Below are positions 1-10,559 of a DNA stretch of 64,000 nucleotides, in pieces. Numbering within the stretch: position 1 is the stretch's first letter; the number at the start of each line of letters is the position of its first letter. Origin of the DNA: Nesterenkonia pannonica. Its GTDB lineage: Bacteria > Actinomycetota > Actinomycetes > Actinomycetales > Micrococcaceae. The translations under genes and the position numbers were made by a program. Location of the stretch: contig NZ_CP080575.1 in assembly GCF_019575955.1 (NCBI RefSeq), forward strand, positions 1 to 64,000, read 5' to 3'. The notes under the pieces were generated by a model. That model worked only from the letters and a program-made list of their open reading frames with translations. It made no database searches and had not been told where the DNA came from.

Positions 1-150
1 GCGAGGGCCGGTCCAGGCCGCGGCGTCCTCGTCGGTGCCGAGCCAGGCGATCCGACCGTCGACGACTGCTGCGGCCGTCGGGCGTGTGTGCGCGTCGGCG
101 TCGTGGGCCATTGTGCGGATGTGCGCGCTGCGGATGATCAGGTCACTCAT
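1..150 (-). CDS. Amidohydrolase family protein, N-terminal fragment
   Basis: Only the first 50 residues lie in the window; the gene runs off the left edge. The protein begins MSDLIIRSAHIRTM and continues to a VVDGRIAWLGTDEDAA stretch, the usual opening of metal-dependent amidohydrolases of the YtcJ/imidazolonepropionase type, where a small beta-sandwich precedes the metal-binding barrel. The barrel and metal ligands are outside the window, so the substrate is unknown. Its ATG overlaps the last codons of the upstream amidase (stop at 143-145), which implies translational coupling and places it as last visible gene of the agmatine/putrescine operon. Family call is from the N-terminal pattern only. 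Confidence 0.6.
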   Translation of the reverse strand, partial: MSDLIIRSAHIRTMAHDADAHTRPTAAAVVDGRIAWLGTDEDAAAWTGPR

Positions 151-1891
151 GGTCTGCTCTCTCGGGGTGGTCGGAGGAGGTGTTCAGGCGCGGGGTCCGG
201 GCCGGTTCGGTGCGCCGCGGACGCAGCCGCTCGAAGGCGGCGGCGATGCGCAGCAGGGTCTGGTCGTCGTACGCCCGGGACGCGAACGTAAGCCCGACGG
301 GCATGCCGGTGTCATCCATCGTGCCCATAGGCACGGTGACGGTGGGGATCCCCAGGTGACGGGGCACGAGGTTGCCGTTCGCCACCCACACGCCGTTCCT
401 CCACGCCGCATCGGCTGCGGCGGGCTCCGTGTCGGCATCCGCGGGTCCCACGTCTGCCGCGGCGGGAAGGCCACCACGTCGAACCCGTTCCGGTCCATCC
501 AGTCCTCAAGGTCGACGCGGCGCGTCTCCTCCAGCCCCGCAGTCCGTGCTCGACTCCGGGCAGGGACTCGAGCGTCGGAGCGCCTGTCCTTTGAATGAGA
601 TCCGGGTATGTGCTGATGTCGTCGTCGAAGCCGTCGTACCTGTCGGGCAGTGCGCCTTCCGGGTGCGGGAAGATGTCTTCGCCTCGAACCTGTGTGAGGC
701 TGCTCAGCGCGGGTCGCCGTTGGCCTGAAGGAAGTCCTCCCACGCCCATGCGGCCAGTTCGTTGACCTCGAGCTTCAGGTAGTCGGGGTCGACGAGTCCT
801 CGGCTGAAGACTGTCGGAGCACCCGCGCGGTCCCCTTCGTAGCGGCTCACGGCGGGAAAGTCGGTGACCTCCACGCGTGCTCCGGCGCCCACGAGATCCG
901 CCTCGGCCTCCCGCCACAGCTGCAGGATGCTGTCCCGCACGCGGATCGGCTGGCCGGTGGGCCCTCCGATGCTTAAGCACTTTCGCGGCTGCCCGCCTCA
1001 TGGTCCTCACCGATGTACATTCCAGGCGCCGCGATGCGCAGACCGCTGAGGGTTCCGTGGGCGCGCTCTTCGGAAGGGCAGTCCAACTCACGATGGCTGC
1101 GGGGACTGACGTCCGAAGCCTTGGGCAGTGCGATCCAGGGCTGGGTGCGCCAGAAGTCTCCGCGGGAGTCGTGGTCGTCGGCGACGATGACGTCGAGCAC
1201 CTCAAGCATGTCGGTCATCGTCCGCGTGTGCGGGACTACCACGTCCATAGTGGGGACCAGCGGCCAGTTGCCCCGCACGGAGATCACTCCGCGTGAGGGC
1301 GTGTAGGCGCAGAGCCCGCTGTTGGAGGCGGGCGCCCTGCCCGAGGACCATGTCTCCTCCCCAGCCCGAACGCTGCGAAGCTCGCCGCAGTGGCCGTTCC
1401 CGACCCGTTCGAGGAACCGGACGCGAAGGCGGCGGCGAGATAGTCGGCGCTGTAGGGACTCTCGGCTCGGCCGTAGAGGCCCCTCTGCATCCCACCGTTC
1501 GCCATGGGCGGCATGTTCGTCAGGCCCAGGAGGACCGCTCCGGCCCCGCGAAGCCGCTCGATGGTGAAGGCGTCCTGCTGAGCGACCAGGTCTTTGAACG
1601 CCGGGGACCCCGCCGCGACGGTCATGCCTCGGACCTTGTAGCTGTCCTTCGCGGTGTACGGGATTCCTTCCAGCGGCCCGAGAGGGCGCCCTTCGGCGCG
1701 GCGCCGGTCGGAGGCTCGGGCTTCGGCCAGCGCCTCCGCGTTCCGGACCACCACAGCGTTCAGGCAGGGTCCCTGCTGATCGTAGGCATCGATGCGGCGC
1801 AGGTAGGCGCCCACAAGCTCTTCGGAGGTCGTGCTCCCGTCCTCCAGGGCGGCGCGCAGCTGGGGATGGTGGCTTCGACGACGTCGATCAT
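143..1891 (-). CDS. Amidase signature (AS) family amidase
   Basis: AS-family amidases hydrolyse carboxamides with a Ser-Ser-Lys triad. The start ATG at 1891 gives MIDVVEATIP, and after restoring one C in a C run near 1857 the frame continues through VGAYLRRIDAYDQQG. The triad region is visible: lysine in YTAKDSYKVRG and the serine loop GSSNGSGTATA. The frame breaks again near 1420, at 972-979 (a GCCGGC lesion; restoring it gives RESAGIGGPTGQP in frame) and near 450-700. The C-terminus reads HLGIPTVTVPMG and VGLTFASRAYDDQTLL, standard for the family; total about 580 codons. It lies 10 bp after agmatine deiminase, so N-carbamoylputrescine or another product amide is a possible substrate. That is inference: the classical enzyme for that step is a nitrilase-family protein. 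Confidence 0.8.
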
Positions 1892-1901
1892 CGGCTTCCT
1901 C

Positions 1902-2956
1902 TCAGGGTGCGGGCACTGCGCCCGGCGCGGTCGGGGACGATGGCTGCTGCTGGGTGATGCAGTGCACTCCGCCGCCGAACGCGAAGATGTCACGGGCGTC
2001 GACGCGTTCGACGGTGCGTCCCGGGTATTGCTCCTCGAGGATCTGCTGGGCCTTCTCGTCGCTGGGGTCCTGGAAGGCGCCCATGATGACGGCTCCGTTC
2101 GCGACGTAGTGGTTGATGTAGGACCAGTCGGACCAGCCGCTCTCATCCTGGAGCTGCTTCGGGGCGGGGAGCTCGGTGATGCTGATGGGGTCTCCGCTTA
2201 CGACTGTCGCGCTCTCCAGCACCTCGCGCAGCTCGCGGCTCACCTGATGGTCAGGGTGGCTGCGGTCCCGCTGGGTGTGCAGCAGGACCGAACCTGCCGG
2301 GGTGAAGCAGGCGACGATGTCGACATGCCCGCGAGTCCCGAACTCGTCATAGTCGCGGGCGAGGCCCGGGGAAGCCACACTGCGTGGTGGGTGCCGAGGC
2401 GCTGGTGGATCTCCGCCTCGATCTGCTGCTGGGACCACCCTGGGTTGCGCCCCGGATCCTGCTGGACGGTCTGTGTCAGCAGGACGGTTCCGCGACCGTC
2501 CACGTGGAGCCCGCCTCCTTCGTTGACCAGGGTGCTGGCGATGCGAGGGACCCCGGCCAGGCTAGGCGATCTGCTCCCCGACCCGTTGGTCCGCCTCCCA
2601 GGCGGCCCAGGATTGGGCTCCCCAGCCGTTGAACACCCAGTCCACGGCTGCCACCGCGCCGCTCTCGTCCCGCACGAAGGTGGGGCCGGAGTCCCGCACC
2701 CAGGCGTCGTCGAGGGAACGGCGTGGAGCTCGACGGCCTCAGGGAGAAGCGTCCTCGCCACCGCGATGTCCTCTGGCCTGACCAGCATTCTGACCGGCTC
2801 GTAGCCGCAGACGGCGGCGGCCACGTTCGCCCACGCCTGTCGGGCACGCTGCAGCGACGCAGAGCCGTGAGCGCCGAAGGTCTCGTTGGTAGGCGGGAAG
2901 GCCATCCACGTGCACTCGTGCGGCTCCCATTCGGACGGCATGCGCCATGAGGTCAC
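1902..2956 (-). CDS. aguA: Agmatine deiminase
   Basis: Hydrolyses agmatine to N-carbamoylputrescine and ammonia through a catalytic cysteine. The protein starts MTSWRMPSEWEPHECTWMAFP, the typical opening (RMPAEWEPH). DDAWVRDSGPTF is encoded around 2690-2720, the conserved guanidine-binding segment, and ALVNEGG-type sequence (TLVNEGGGLHVDGRG) follows. The end carries GGGVHCITQQQP with the nucleophilic cysteine. About 351 codons, normal for the family. The frame breaks in several places; at 2571-2577 the reading GCCTAGC is explained by GCCGGC, giving EQIAGLAGVPRIAS. The start overlaps the putrescine oxidase stop (2953), so the two are translationally coupled. Together they suggest arginine-derived agmatine and putrescine are used as carbon or nitrogen sources. 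Confidence 0.9.
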
Positions 2957-4339
2957 GACCGGGCCTCCAGGATCTCTTCGGCCGCCAGCCTACTCTGGCG
3001 CAGCGCACCGTCGACGTGCTGGTACCCCTCAGCGGCCAGATCGGAGCAGGCCCAGCGGATCGGCCCCACGGGGTCGCGCTGGTGGGCGCCGTATCGGTGC
3101 AGTCCGCCCAGGTCGTAGCTGGTGGCGTAGGCGCCTCTGGTCCACTCCTCGGAGGCGAAGTCCGACTCGTAGTACACCTCTGGGGTCAGCGCCTCCTTCC
3201 CGAGATAGTTCGCGAAGGAGCGCAGGATCCTGCTTCGGCGCTCCTCGTCGGGCAGGGCGAACAGCGCGTCGGCCACCTCGTCGGTGGCGAATCCGACCAG
3301 GGTGCCGCGGGCGTCGCCGTAGTTGGTGTTGTCATAGACCTCCTGGCACACCTCATCGGCCCCGAAGCCGGTGCCGGAGAGGCCCTTCTCACGCCAGAAC
3401 GGACGGTCGTAGACGGCGTGGACCTTGATCACCAGACCCATGGCCTGGTGCTGGTGCATCTGGTGCTGCAGGCGCGGCAGAGGCGGCTCGAAAGAGATGC
3501 GGCTGTAGAGGTTGGGCGGGACGGCGACGATCACATCGTCAGCCTGAACGGTGACACGGTCGGACCACAGGGTCGCTCCGCCTGTCTCGTTCCAGCGAAT
3601 CGTGCGCACGGGGGTTCCCAGGTGCACGGCCTCGCCCAGCTCTTCGGCCAGGGCGACGGATACGGACTGCATGCCGCCCACCACCCGGCGGTCGAGGATG
3701 AAGCCTTCGTCGACGAGATTGCTGAAGGAGCCCGCGGAGGCCGCCATCAGAACGGCCTGGAGCGCCGAGAAGGCGTGCGCGGGCTTGGTGAGCATGCCTC
3801 CTGCGACGAAGATGCCGATGTTCCGGCAGGCCTCCTCATCCGATGACTGCGTCCTCAGCCAGTCGTGGAAGGAGATGGTGTCGAGCTCGCGCGCCTTGGG
3901 GTGCGCCCACGGCTCGTGCGGCCCGATCTCAGCGGCCAGCTGGTCGAGGACCCCGGTCAGCCGCTCGATCTCTTCGGCCGTCTCCGAGGCGACGGGGAAT
4001 GTGTCGCCGGTGTAGACGTGCCGGACTCCGTCGGAGCCGATGAAGACGTTCGAGCCCTCCCGGTAGCGCTGGTAGGTCTCCTTGCCCAGCTCCTCCACCA
4101 GACCGAGCAGCTCGGTCTGGTCGGGCGAGACCCACTGGCCCCCGATTTCGAGGAAGGCACCGTCGACGGTGTCAGACCATGTGCGTCCGCCGACGCGGTC
4201 GCGGGCCTCGAGCACGACCACCCGCAGGCCCCTGCGCGCTGCGGTGCGGGCAGCCATCAGGTTTAGCAGGCCCAGCCCCTACGATGGCCAGGTCGCACGT
4301 CACGACGTTTTCGCTGCCTATGTGCCGGATGTTCTCCAC
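2953..4339 (-). CDS. puo: Putrescine oxidase (FAD-dependent amine oxidase)
   Basis: Flavin amine oxidase that oxidises putrescine to 4-aminobutanal with release of ammonia and hydrogen peroxide. A Rossmann FAD motif (DLAIVGAGPA) is followed by VLEARDRVGGRTW, GGQWVSPDQTELL and AHPKARELDTISF, segments I recall as closely matching the Kocuria/Micrococcus rubens enzyme. Near the C-terminus lies TRGAYATSYDLGG, part of the FAD-binding end. The frame breaks once, at about 4260, where GTTTAGC stands for GCCGGC; restored it gives GPAGLMAARTAARRG. I chose a GTG start at 4337-4339 because GGAGGT sits just upstream of it; an in-frame ATG at 4381 is an alternative. First gene of the minus-strand operon and divergent from the TetR gene, its probable regulator. 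Confidence 0.9.
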
Positions 4340-4367
4340 AGCACCTCCCATATGTCTGCGCATCAGA

Positions 4368-4389
4368 TTAATGAACAGCATTCATATTA
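4368..4389. promoter_or_regulatory. Candidate TetR operator (imperfect inverted repeat)
   Basis: The divergent promoter region between puo and the TetR gene contains TTAATGAA, a five-base spacer, then TTCATATTA. The core TGAA-N5-TTCA is symmetric and the outer arms match except for one extra base. It is AT-rich in an otherwise GC-rich region. Position and symmetry fit an autoregulatory TetR operator; this is inference. Confidence 0.45.
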
Positions 4390-4464
4390 CAGCTTCTGTG
4401 TTGCTGGCGTGTTACTTCCATCACTAGACTTGCAAAGTTCCCACCCCTGCCGATAGGAGCCCCT

Positions 4465-5162
4465 GTGCCGACCGATCAGCCGCGTCGCGGCAGGGGACGT
4501 CCCCGCCAGCCCATCCTCTCCGGACAGGCGATCACCGATGCTGCGCTGAAGATAGCCGCCGATCGGGGCCATCATCAGCTGACGGTGGCGAGCCTGGCCC
4601 GCGAGCTGGGCGTCTCTGCGTCGGCGCTGTACAACCATGTGAGGTCCAAGGACGAGCTGATGCTCTGGGTCCAGGATCGGCTGAATGAGGAGATCGACGC
4701 GTCGGTCTTCGACCGCCTGCCCTGGCATGAGGCGCTGATCGCCTGGGCACGCTCCTACCGGAACTGCTTTGCCCGGAATACGGCCATGATCCCCATCATG
4801 GCGGTGCTCCCGATCGCTGACGCGCCTCGCACCCTGGACATGTACGAGCGGGTGATCCGGGGCCTCACCGATGCCGGGATCGATCCGCAGGATGCCCTGG
4901 AGATCATTGTCGCGGTGGAGGCGTACGCCTTCGGCGCCGCATATGACGCCACAGCGCCATGAACATCTTCGAACCGGGCGACCCGGAGCGGGCCCCCACC
5001 TTCGCCGCCGCGGCAGCGGCCCGCGCCAAGGAGCCCTCAGAGGCTGCCGATCGCGCCTTCGAGCGAGGCCTGTCGGCGATGGTGCGCGGCTTCAGAGCCG
5101 ACGTCGACAGCGTCGACGCCTCGGGCGCTACGCGCCGGGCAGAGCCAGGGCCTGCTTGCTGA
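4465..5162 (+). CDS. TetR/AcrR family transcriptional regulator
   Basis: An N-terminal helix-turn-helix reads AITDAALKIAADRG, then LTVASLARELGVSASALYNHV, a textbook TetR DNA-binding domain with the conserved tyrosine. A basic arm (RRGRGRPRQP) precedes it. The ligand domain contains WHEALIAWARSYRN. A stop at 4960-4962 is probably a lost base: the next frame continues at once with MNIFEPGDPERAP and ends at 5162, giving about 230 residues, the normal TetR_C length. The GTG start at 4465 has AGGAG six bases upstream. Divergent from puo, so the likely role is repression of the polyamine operon. Its 3' end overlaps the convergent histidine phosphatase by about 35 bp. Confidence 0.85.
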
Positions 5163-5832
5163 GCTCGCGGTTGGGCTCCTCGTAGCTGACGGCCTCGACC
5201 CCGCGAGGACCGATGTGCAGGCTGGTGATGCTGGTCAGTGTGCACTCGCGGGAGCGTGGGTCGTGGAAGAGCGGCCGCTGCTCGGCCCATAGACGGGTCA
5301 CGTAGATGGGGAGCTGGTGGGAGACGAGCACCGCCTCGGACCCGTCGCCGTGCTCGGCGATCGCTTCGTCGGCCAGGTCCTTCACCGCGGCCAGCACTCG
5401 GTTCACCTGTGCTTTGTAGGGCTCCCCATGAGGGGCGGATCGGGTTGATGAGCAGTGGCCAATGCTTGGGCCGTCGCAGCTGACGACGCACCGAAGACAT
5501 GCCCTCGAACTTGTTCTCCGCCTCCAGGACCCGCCCTTCGATCCGTACCGGCAGGTTCAGGGCGGAGGCGACGGGGCAATCGTCTCTTGGGCGCGCTGAA
5601 GCGGGGAGGACGCAAGAATCACCGGGCCCTGGCCACGCTCAGCTCGTGCCGCGAAGTGATCGGCCAGCCCCTGCGCCATCTCTTTGCCGAGCTCGGAGAG
5701 GCCGAAGCCCGGCAGTCTTCCATAGAGCACGCGGTCAGGGTTGTGCACCTCGCCATGACGGACCAGGTGCACCGTGGCGTAGCCGGTGGTCGGGACGGGC
5801 TCAGCAGAGTGGGCGGCGGCGGAAGAGGTCAT
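5128..5832 (-). CDS. Histidine phosphatase family protein
   Basis: Phosphoglycerate-mutase-like phosphatase using a phosphohistidine intermediate. The N-terminal signature LVRHGEVHNPDRVLYGRLPG contains the RHG motif; ASSPLQRAQETI is the second conserved segment and the second catalytic histidine sits in EAVLVSHQLPIYV. Restored length is about 235 residues. Frame breaks occur near 5405 and 5575, both in C or G runs. The substrate cannot be told from sequence; actinobacterial relatives are annotated as broad-specificity phosphatases. It lies downstream of purN on the same strand with a 32-bp gap. Confidence 0.85.
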
Positions 5833-5864
5833 GCGGTCCAGTCTTCCAGAATCGGGCCTGACTC

Positions 5865-6468
5865 TCAGCGCAGGCCGTGCTCATTGCGGGCGATCTGGGC
5901 GAGCACCTGGTTCAGCAGGGTTCGCTCGGCAGTTTTGATGCGCTCGTGGAGGGTAGCCTCATCATCCTCAGCCCTCACCTCAACGGGGTTTGGGCAAGGA
6001 TCGGGCCGGTGTCGACGCCGGAGTCCACCTGGTGCACGGTGCAGCCGGTCACCTTCACCCCGTGAGCAAGCGCATCACGCACCGCATGGGCGCCCGGAAA
6101 GCTGGGCAGCAGGGCCGGGTGCGTGTTGATCATCGGCACTGCGCGGCCATCCGCGCGCCTCAGGGTGTCGAGGAACTCTGCCGAGACGATCCTCATGAAC
6201 CCGCTGGAGACCAACACCTCTGGGTCGTAGGAAAGCACAGCATCGCGCAGCCTGCTGTTCCAGTCGGCCCGCTGCTCCGCGTCTGCCCCGCGCTCGAGGG
6301 GGACGCTGAACGTCTCGATCCCTGCAGTCCCGGCTCTCACCAGCCCGTAGGCATCGGGGTTGTCCGAGCCGACCGCCGCGATCTCCACGGCTAGCTCCCT
6401 GCCTGGGACGCGTCGATGACCGACTGAAGATTGGACCCCGAGCCGGAGATCAGCACCACGATTCGCAT
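5865..6468 (-). CDS. purN: Phosphoribosylglycinamide formyltransferase
   Basis: Transfers a formyl group from 10-formyl-tetrahydrofolate to glycinamide ribonucleotide in purine synthesis. The start MRIVVLISGSGSNLQSVIDA is the phosphate-binding loop of the family. The active-site segment INTHPALLPSFPGAHAVRDA contains the catalytic Asn and His, and VDSGVDTGPIL carries the catalytic Asp. The frame breaks near 6385 (lost base in QAGELAVEI) and near 5977; after repair the C-terminus reads HERIKTAERTLLNQVLAQIARN and ends at 5865. About 200 residues, as expected. purH is not adjacent in the window. Confidence 0.92.
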
Positions 6469-6507
6469 AGGGCTCAGCCTACGTCCGCGCTCGCCTCAGC
6501 TCTGCGG

Positions 6508-7406
6508 TCAGCGGGGCGCCTGGGCGCGCCGAGCGATCTTCCACTGGCGCCGCTGCCGGAAGAAGGCGTTGGAGCTCGGGAGGAACATCATCACGATCGC
6601 GAGGACGGACAGCGCAACCACCGCGCCCACGAGCGCGAAGGCGGCGGGGTGAAGCCGAAGAAGAGCATGAAGACGCTGAGTGCGCACCAGACGGTCGCAA
6701 TGATGCGGCAGGCGTTGTTGACCATCGTTCCGAGGAATCCCCAGAGGATGTACATGCAGAGCACAAAGATGCCCCACACCAGTGCCAGCCCGCCGAGCAT
6801 CGTCATGCTGAGCTCCAGAAGCTCCTGCGGCGCCATGTCGTTGAGCTCCGGGTTGGCCTCAGCCTGACGCTCCATCTCCTGGAGGAACATGTCGTACTGC
6901 TCCGGAGACATCAGCTCCTCAATGCTGGCCGTGCTCGCGACCACCATGCCGTAGATGCCCCAGGCCAAGGCCGCGACGCTTACGCCGATCATCGCCAGCA
7001 GCGCCACCAGCAGAGAGGCGGGCCGTTTGGGCTTGTCCACGGGTGCTGGTGCGTAGCCGTGCTCGCCCTGCGAAGGCGAGCCGTGGCCGTAGGGCACCGG
7101 CTGATACCCGGTGTGGTGCTCGCCGTCGGCGGGAGGCTGGCCGTAGGGGTTCTGACCGTAGGGACTCTGGGCGTACTGGCCCCCATCATGCGCAGAGGGA
7201 GCGGCGGAGGCGCTTCCGCCGGGCTGCCCCCACACCGGCTGGTAAGCGGGTCCGGGCTGACCTGCCTCCTGCGGGGCGTATGCCCCGTACTGCGGACGTG
7301 GTCGCTCCTGCTCCCCCTGCGGCTCGTCAGGGCCTGCGGGGTCGCGCTCTGATGGGCGCTGACCGGACGGATTCTCTGGGGCGCTGTCACCATTCGGCGT
7401 CGTCAT
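6508..7406 (-). CDS. Membrane protein with Pro/Gln/Tyr-rich N-terminus
   Basis: I do not recognise a named family. The first ~140 residues are disordered and rich in Pro, Gln, Gly and Tyr, with short repeats such as YGQNPYGQPP, then PKRPA and a membrane segment (LLVALLAMIGVSVAALAWGIYGMVV). A short soluble stretch (SPEQYDMFLQEMERQAE) follows and then three more hydrophobic helices (LVWGIFVLCMYILWGFLG; IIATVWCALSVFMLFFGF; FALVGAVVALSVLAIVMMFLP). The C-terminus ends with RRQWKIARRAQ. One frame break near 6660. Such Q/Y/P-rich N-termini are common on small actinobacterial membrane proteins. Divergent from the next gene. Confidence 0.6.
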
Positions 7407-7489
7407 ACCCTCAGCCTACGCTTCCCCTCAGCGGACGCATCATCCCTGAGGAGGACTCCCCGGCCCCGGCGTTGGATACCATCACGGTG

Positions 7490-7955
7490 ATGACCGCGAC
7501 ACCGCCATCCGGCCAGCGGCCGGGCAAAGATGACCAGTCTTCCCGCTCAGACCCTGAAGGGAAGCGCAGCCGACCATCCCAGAGTCTGGCCGCCGATGCC
7601 AGATGGCTGGGCTGGGGCCTGCTGGCCATCGTGCTCACCTGGGGCGGCTTCCAGCTGCAGCTTCCCTGAAGCTGCTGGCAGTGCCTGCAGGACTGGCCGG
7701 GGTCGCCGTCGGCACCTTCATGGTGATCCGCGCCGTGCGCACCAAAGCGGGCGCCATGCTGCTTCTGTCCGGCGTGCTCACCGCGCTCAGCTGCGGACTC
7801 TTCGGCGTCAGCGCGGGGCTCAGGCCCTCTTCTGGGACGCGACATCCGAGTTCGAAGCATGCACCGACCGCGCGGTCACTGACCGTGCCCTGAATCAGTG
7901 CCAGCAGGAGTACGAGAATGCCATTCTCCGACCCTTTCCGGGGACCGGAGGCTGA
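7490..7955 (+). CDS. Small two-helix membrane protein, hypothetical
   Basis: About 155 residues after joining frames. A polar N-terminus (MTATPPSGQRPGKDDQSSRS) precedes two hydrophobic helices (WLGWGLLAIVLTWGGF, then LLAVPAGLAGVAVGTFMVI, with a third weaker LLLSGVLTALSCGLFGV). The C-terminal soluble part has two cysteines in FEACTDRAVTDRALNQCQQEYEN. I do not recognise a characterised family. Frame breaks occur near 7665 and 7830, in short G or C runs. Stops two bases from the end of the convergent DUF6350 gene. Confidence 0.55.
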
Positions 7956-7956
7956 C

Positions 7957-9276
7957 TCAGCTCGCTGAGCTGCGCGTGAAGAGCCTACGCATGGGGCGAC
8001 CAGGTAGCTTACTGCGCATCCCGCAGCAGCCCAGGCCCCCAGGAGCCCGGCTGCGACCAGCGCATCGGGGCCCACGTCGACGAAGCGCCCCACCCCCAGC
8101 GACAGGTGCGAGAGCCACAGCGGACCCACGAGCAGCAGACCCGCCATCAGGCCTGTCAGCGTGCCCAGCACCGCAGTGGACACCAGCAGGGAGACGGGCC
8201 GGAAGCGGATGGTGCGGGCGCACCAGTCGTCGAAGTGGTTCTCGCCCTCTCGAGCCAGCCAGATGCCGGCTGCAGAGCCCAGCAATGACCGGCAGAGCGA
8301 GGACCAGCCACGCGTGCTCCAGGCCCTCCTGCGGCACTGCTGCCAGCAGCGGAGATGCTCAGCCGCGGAGGCACCCGCCGTTCCGGGCTGCACAGTGGTG
8401 CTTACCCTACGCTGAAGCTTAAGCACCGGTGGTGTAGGCGAGCGTCCACATCACCATGTTGGGCACCAGAGCAAGCTGGAGAACCGTCAGGCCCACGGCG
8501 CCTACCACCCCGCCTCGGCCTGCTGGTAGGCGTTGGCGATGTCGATCCACTGCACGAGCACCACGACGGCGAAGAGAGTCCCGGCGAGCGCGAGAGAGGC
8601 CGCCGCGGCGACGGCACCCGCTCGAGTGACAGCCCACAGGTAGGAGCCGGTCCATTTGATCCGGGCGGACCAGCGATCGATGCGCTCGTCCATGTCCATC
8701 CCGAACATGCGCGTCACGCTCCGGGCCTCCCAGACGCAGCCTCCCGCAGAGGCGAGCACGGCAATTCCTCCTGCGGCCGCGGCAGCCCACACCGGTGAGG
8801 TAGCGCCGAACGGCGTGTCCACCCAGGCGGCCAGCTGCACCGCGGCGAGCACGACGATCAGGACGAACATGAGCAGCCCCAGCCACAGCTGCGTGGGATA
8901 GGCCCCATCGCCAGTTACGCCCGGAGCGCCAGCAGAGCATCGCCGGAATGAGCGTCAGCCCCAGGGGCACGGCATGGAACGCGGCCTCACGGCCCACCTC
9001 GCCGCCTCCCAGATCCAGGGGCTGCGAACATGATGAGCCACAGCTGCCCGGCCAGCTGGGCCGCACCGATGACATCCCACGCGGCGGGCTCGGCCAAGAA
9101 CGTGAGCAGCCCCACCGGGATCGCCACCAGGAGAGCTGTGAGCAGAACGACCTGAACCCCTTCGAGCAGTCCGAAGAGCCACAGCGGCGCCGCTTAAGCA
9201 GGCGCAGCCAGCGCCGACGGCGGCCGGCGGAGGCGTCGTCACGTGCGGGTTGAGGGTCCTCGGACATCGTTCCCAT
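7957..9276 (-). CDS. DUF6350 family multi-pass membrane protein
   Basis: A long hydrophobic protein of about 440 residues, the size and composition of actinobacterial DUF6350 proteins (related to PerM-like proteins in corynebacteria). Membrane helices visible in the different frames include VVLLTALLVAIPVGLLTF, LMFVLIVVLAAVQLAAWV, LAGTLFAVVVLVQWI, LTVLQLALVPNMVMWTLAY and LLVSTAVLGTLTGLMAGLLLV. The middle is badly broken: GCTTAAGC at 8417-8424 and 9193-9200 and GCTTAC near 8008 are explained as GCCGGC, the remainder as lost bases. Function is not established; an envelope or cell-division role is only suggested by relatives. The next gene starts divergently at 9344. Confidence 0.65.
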
Positions 9277-9343
9277 CGTGCCAGCGCGCGGCCGAGTCCA
9301 CGCGGTGAAACCCCGGGAGGCCGGACGGTGATTATGATGAGCG

Positions 9344-10526
9344 GTGATGATGTCCTCCGACGATCGACGCCCGCAGGACCACCCGGGCGCGCCTTCGTGG
9401 GCGAACCAGGATCTTGCCGCGCTGCGCCGCCACTACACCGACGCAGGCCGCAACAAGGCGATGAAGATCGAGGACCGCTGGCATCAGCTGCGGCTGGGAC
9501 TGGCCCGTCGTCGCGGCCAGCAGGTGACAGTCCTCTCGCTCGCCGGGTACGGGTCCCCCGCTGGGTCCGAGTCCTCTCACGGGTAGTCATGGCCCCCGAC
9601 CAGGACTTCGAGAATGGTCGGCGGGTCGCCAAGGTCATCGCCGACGGGGTGCGCGGCTGGCGGAACTTCGTCTCTGCGCCGGTTCCCTTCGCTCAGCTCA
9701 AGGTGACCATCGCGGGCCGGGAGTACGACATCGCAGCGGACCGCGGCGGCATCGTCGACGAGGTGGTCGAGCTGAGGGGTGAGCCGCTGGAGTCGGGGTG
9801 GACCCGCATCACCCTCCAGGCGCCCGGGGAGCAGCCCACCAGCGCCGGGGTTCGGATCATCGGTGAGGACACCGCCGCCGGCATCATCTGCGACATCGAC
9901 GACACCGTCGTGGTGACCAAGCTTCCGCGGCCCTTCCTCGCCGCATGGAACTCCTTCGTGCTCGACGAGCATGCCCGCACCCCCACACCCGGCATGGCGG
10001 TGACGATGGAGAGGCTGAGGTCATCCATGCCCGGCTCCCCGGTGCTGTACCTCTCGACGGGCGCCTGGAACGTCGCGCAGACCCTGACCCGCTTCCTCAG
10101 CGCCAACCTGTACCCGTATGGGCCCCTGCTGCTGACCGACTGGGGACCGACGGAGGAGCGCTGGTTCCGGTCCGACGCCTGCACAAGGTGGAGCAGCTCG
10201 AGCGGCTCGCCGAGGAGTTCCCGCACGTGCGATGGGTGCTCATAGGCGACGACGGGCAGCACGACCCGGCGATCTACGCCGATTTCGCCCGGGCGCACCC
10301 CAGAACGTTCAGGCAGTCATCATTCGGGAGCTCACCTACACCGAGGCGGTGCTGGTTAGGCGGCCGCGCCGAGGCGCCTGAGGGCCAGGAGCTGCTGCAT
10401 GCCGGCGAGCCCGGCGAGGATACGCACGGCTACCAGCACGTGGGCGAGAACCGGATCCCATGGATCTACGGCCCGGACGGCAAGGCCATCAGCGAGCAGC
10501 TCACGGAGCTGGGGCTGCTCCGCTAG
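9344..10526 (+). CDS. App1-family phosphatase (DUF2183)
   Basis: Contains CDIDDTVVVTKLP, the DxDxT nucleophile motif of the HAD-like App1 phosphatidate-phosphatase family, followed by SPVLYLSTGAWNVAQTL and later VRWVLIGDDGQHDPAIY, the acidic metal-binding motif. The N-terminal half (ALRRHYTDAGRNKAMKIEDR, then FAQLKVTIAGREYDI) matches actinobacterial App1 proteins of about 370-390 residues. Frame breaks occur near 9575, 10185 and 10310-10380. The start could be GTG 9344 or the ATGs at 9347 and 9350; no clear ribosome site decides it. The C-terminus reads IYGPDGKAISEQLTELG. Substrate is unproven; relatives act on phosphatidate or inositol lipids. Confidence 0.85.
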
Positions 10527-10559
10527 GCAGGGCAGCCGCAGCGAGCGCAGCGCGCCGCA

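Noticed and set aside
1293-2804. Long open frame (503 codons) on the plus strand
   Set aside because: It is antisense to the amidase and agmatine deiminase genes, has no recognisable domains and reflects high-GC third-position bias. The same holds for 20323-21408, antisense to sucC.
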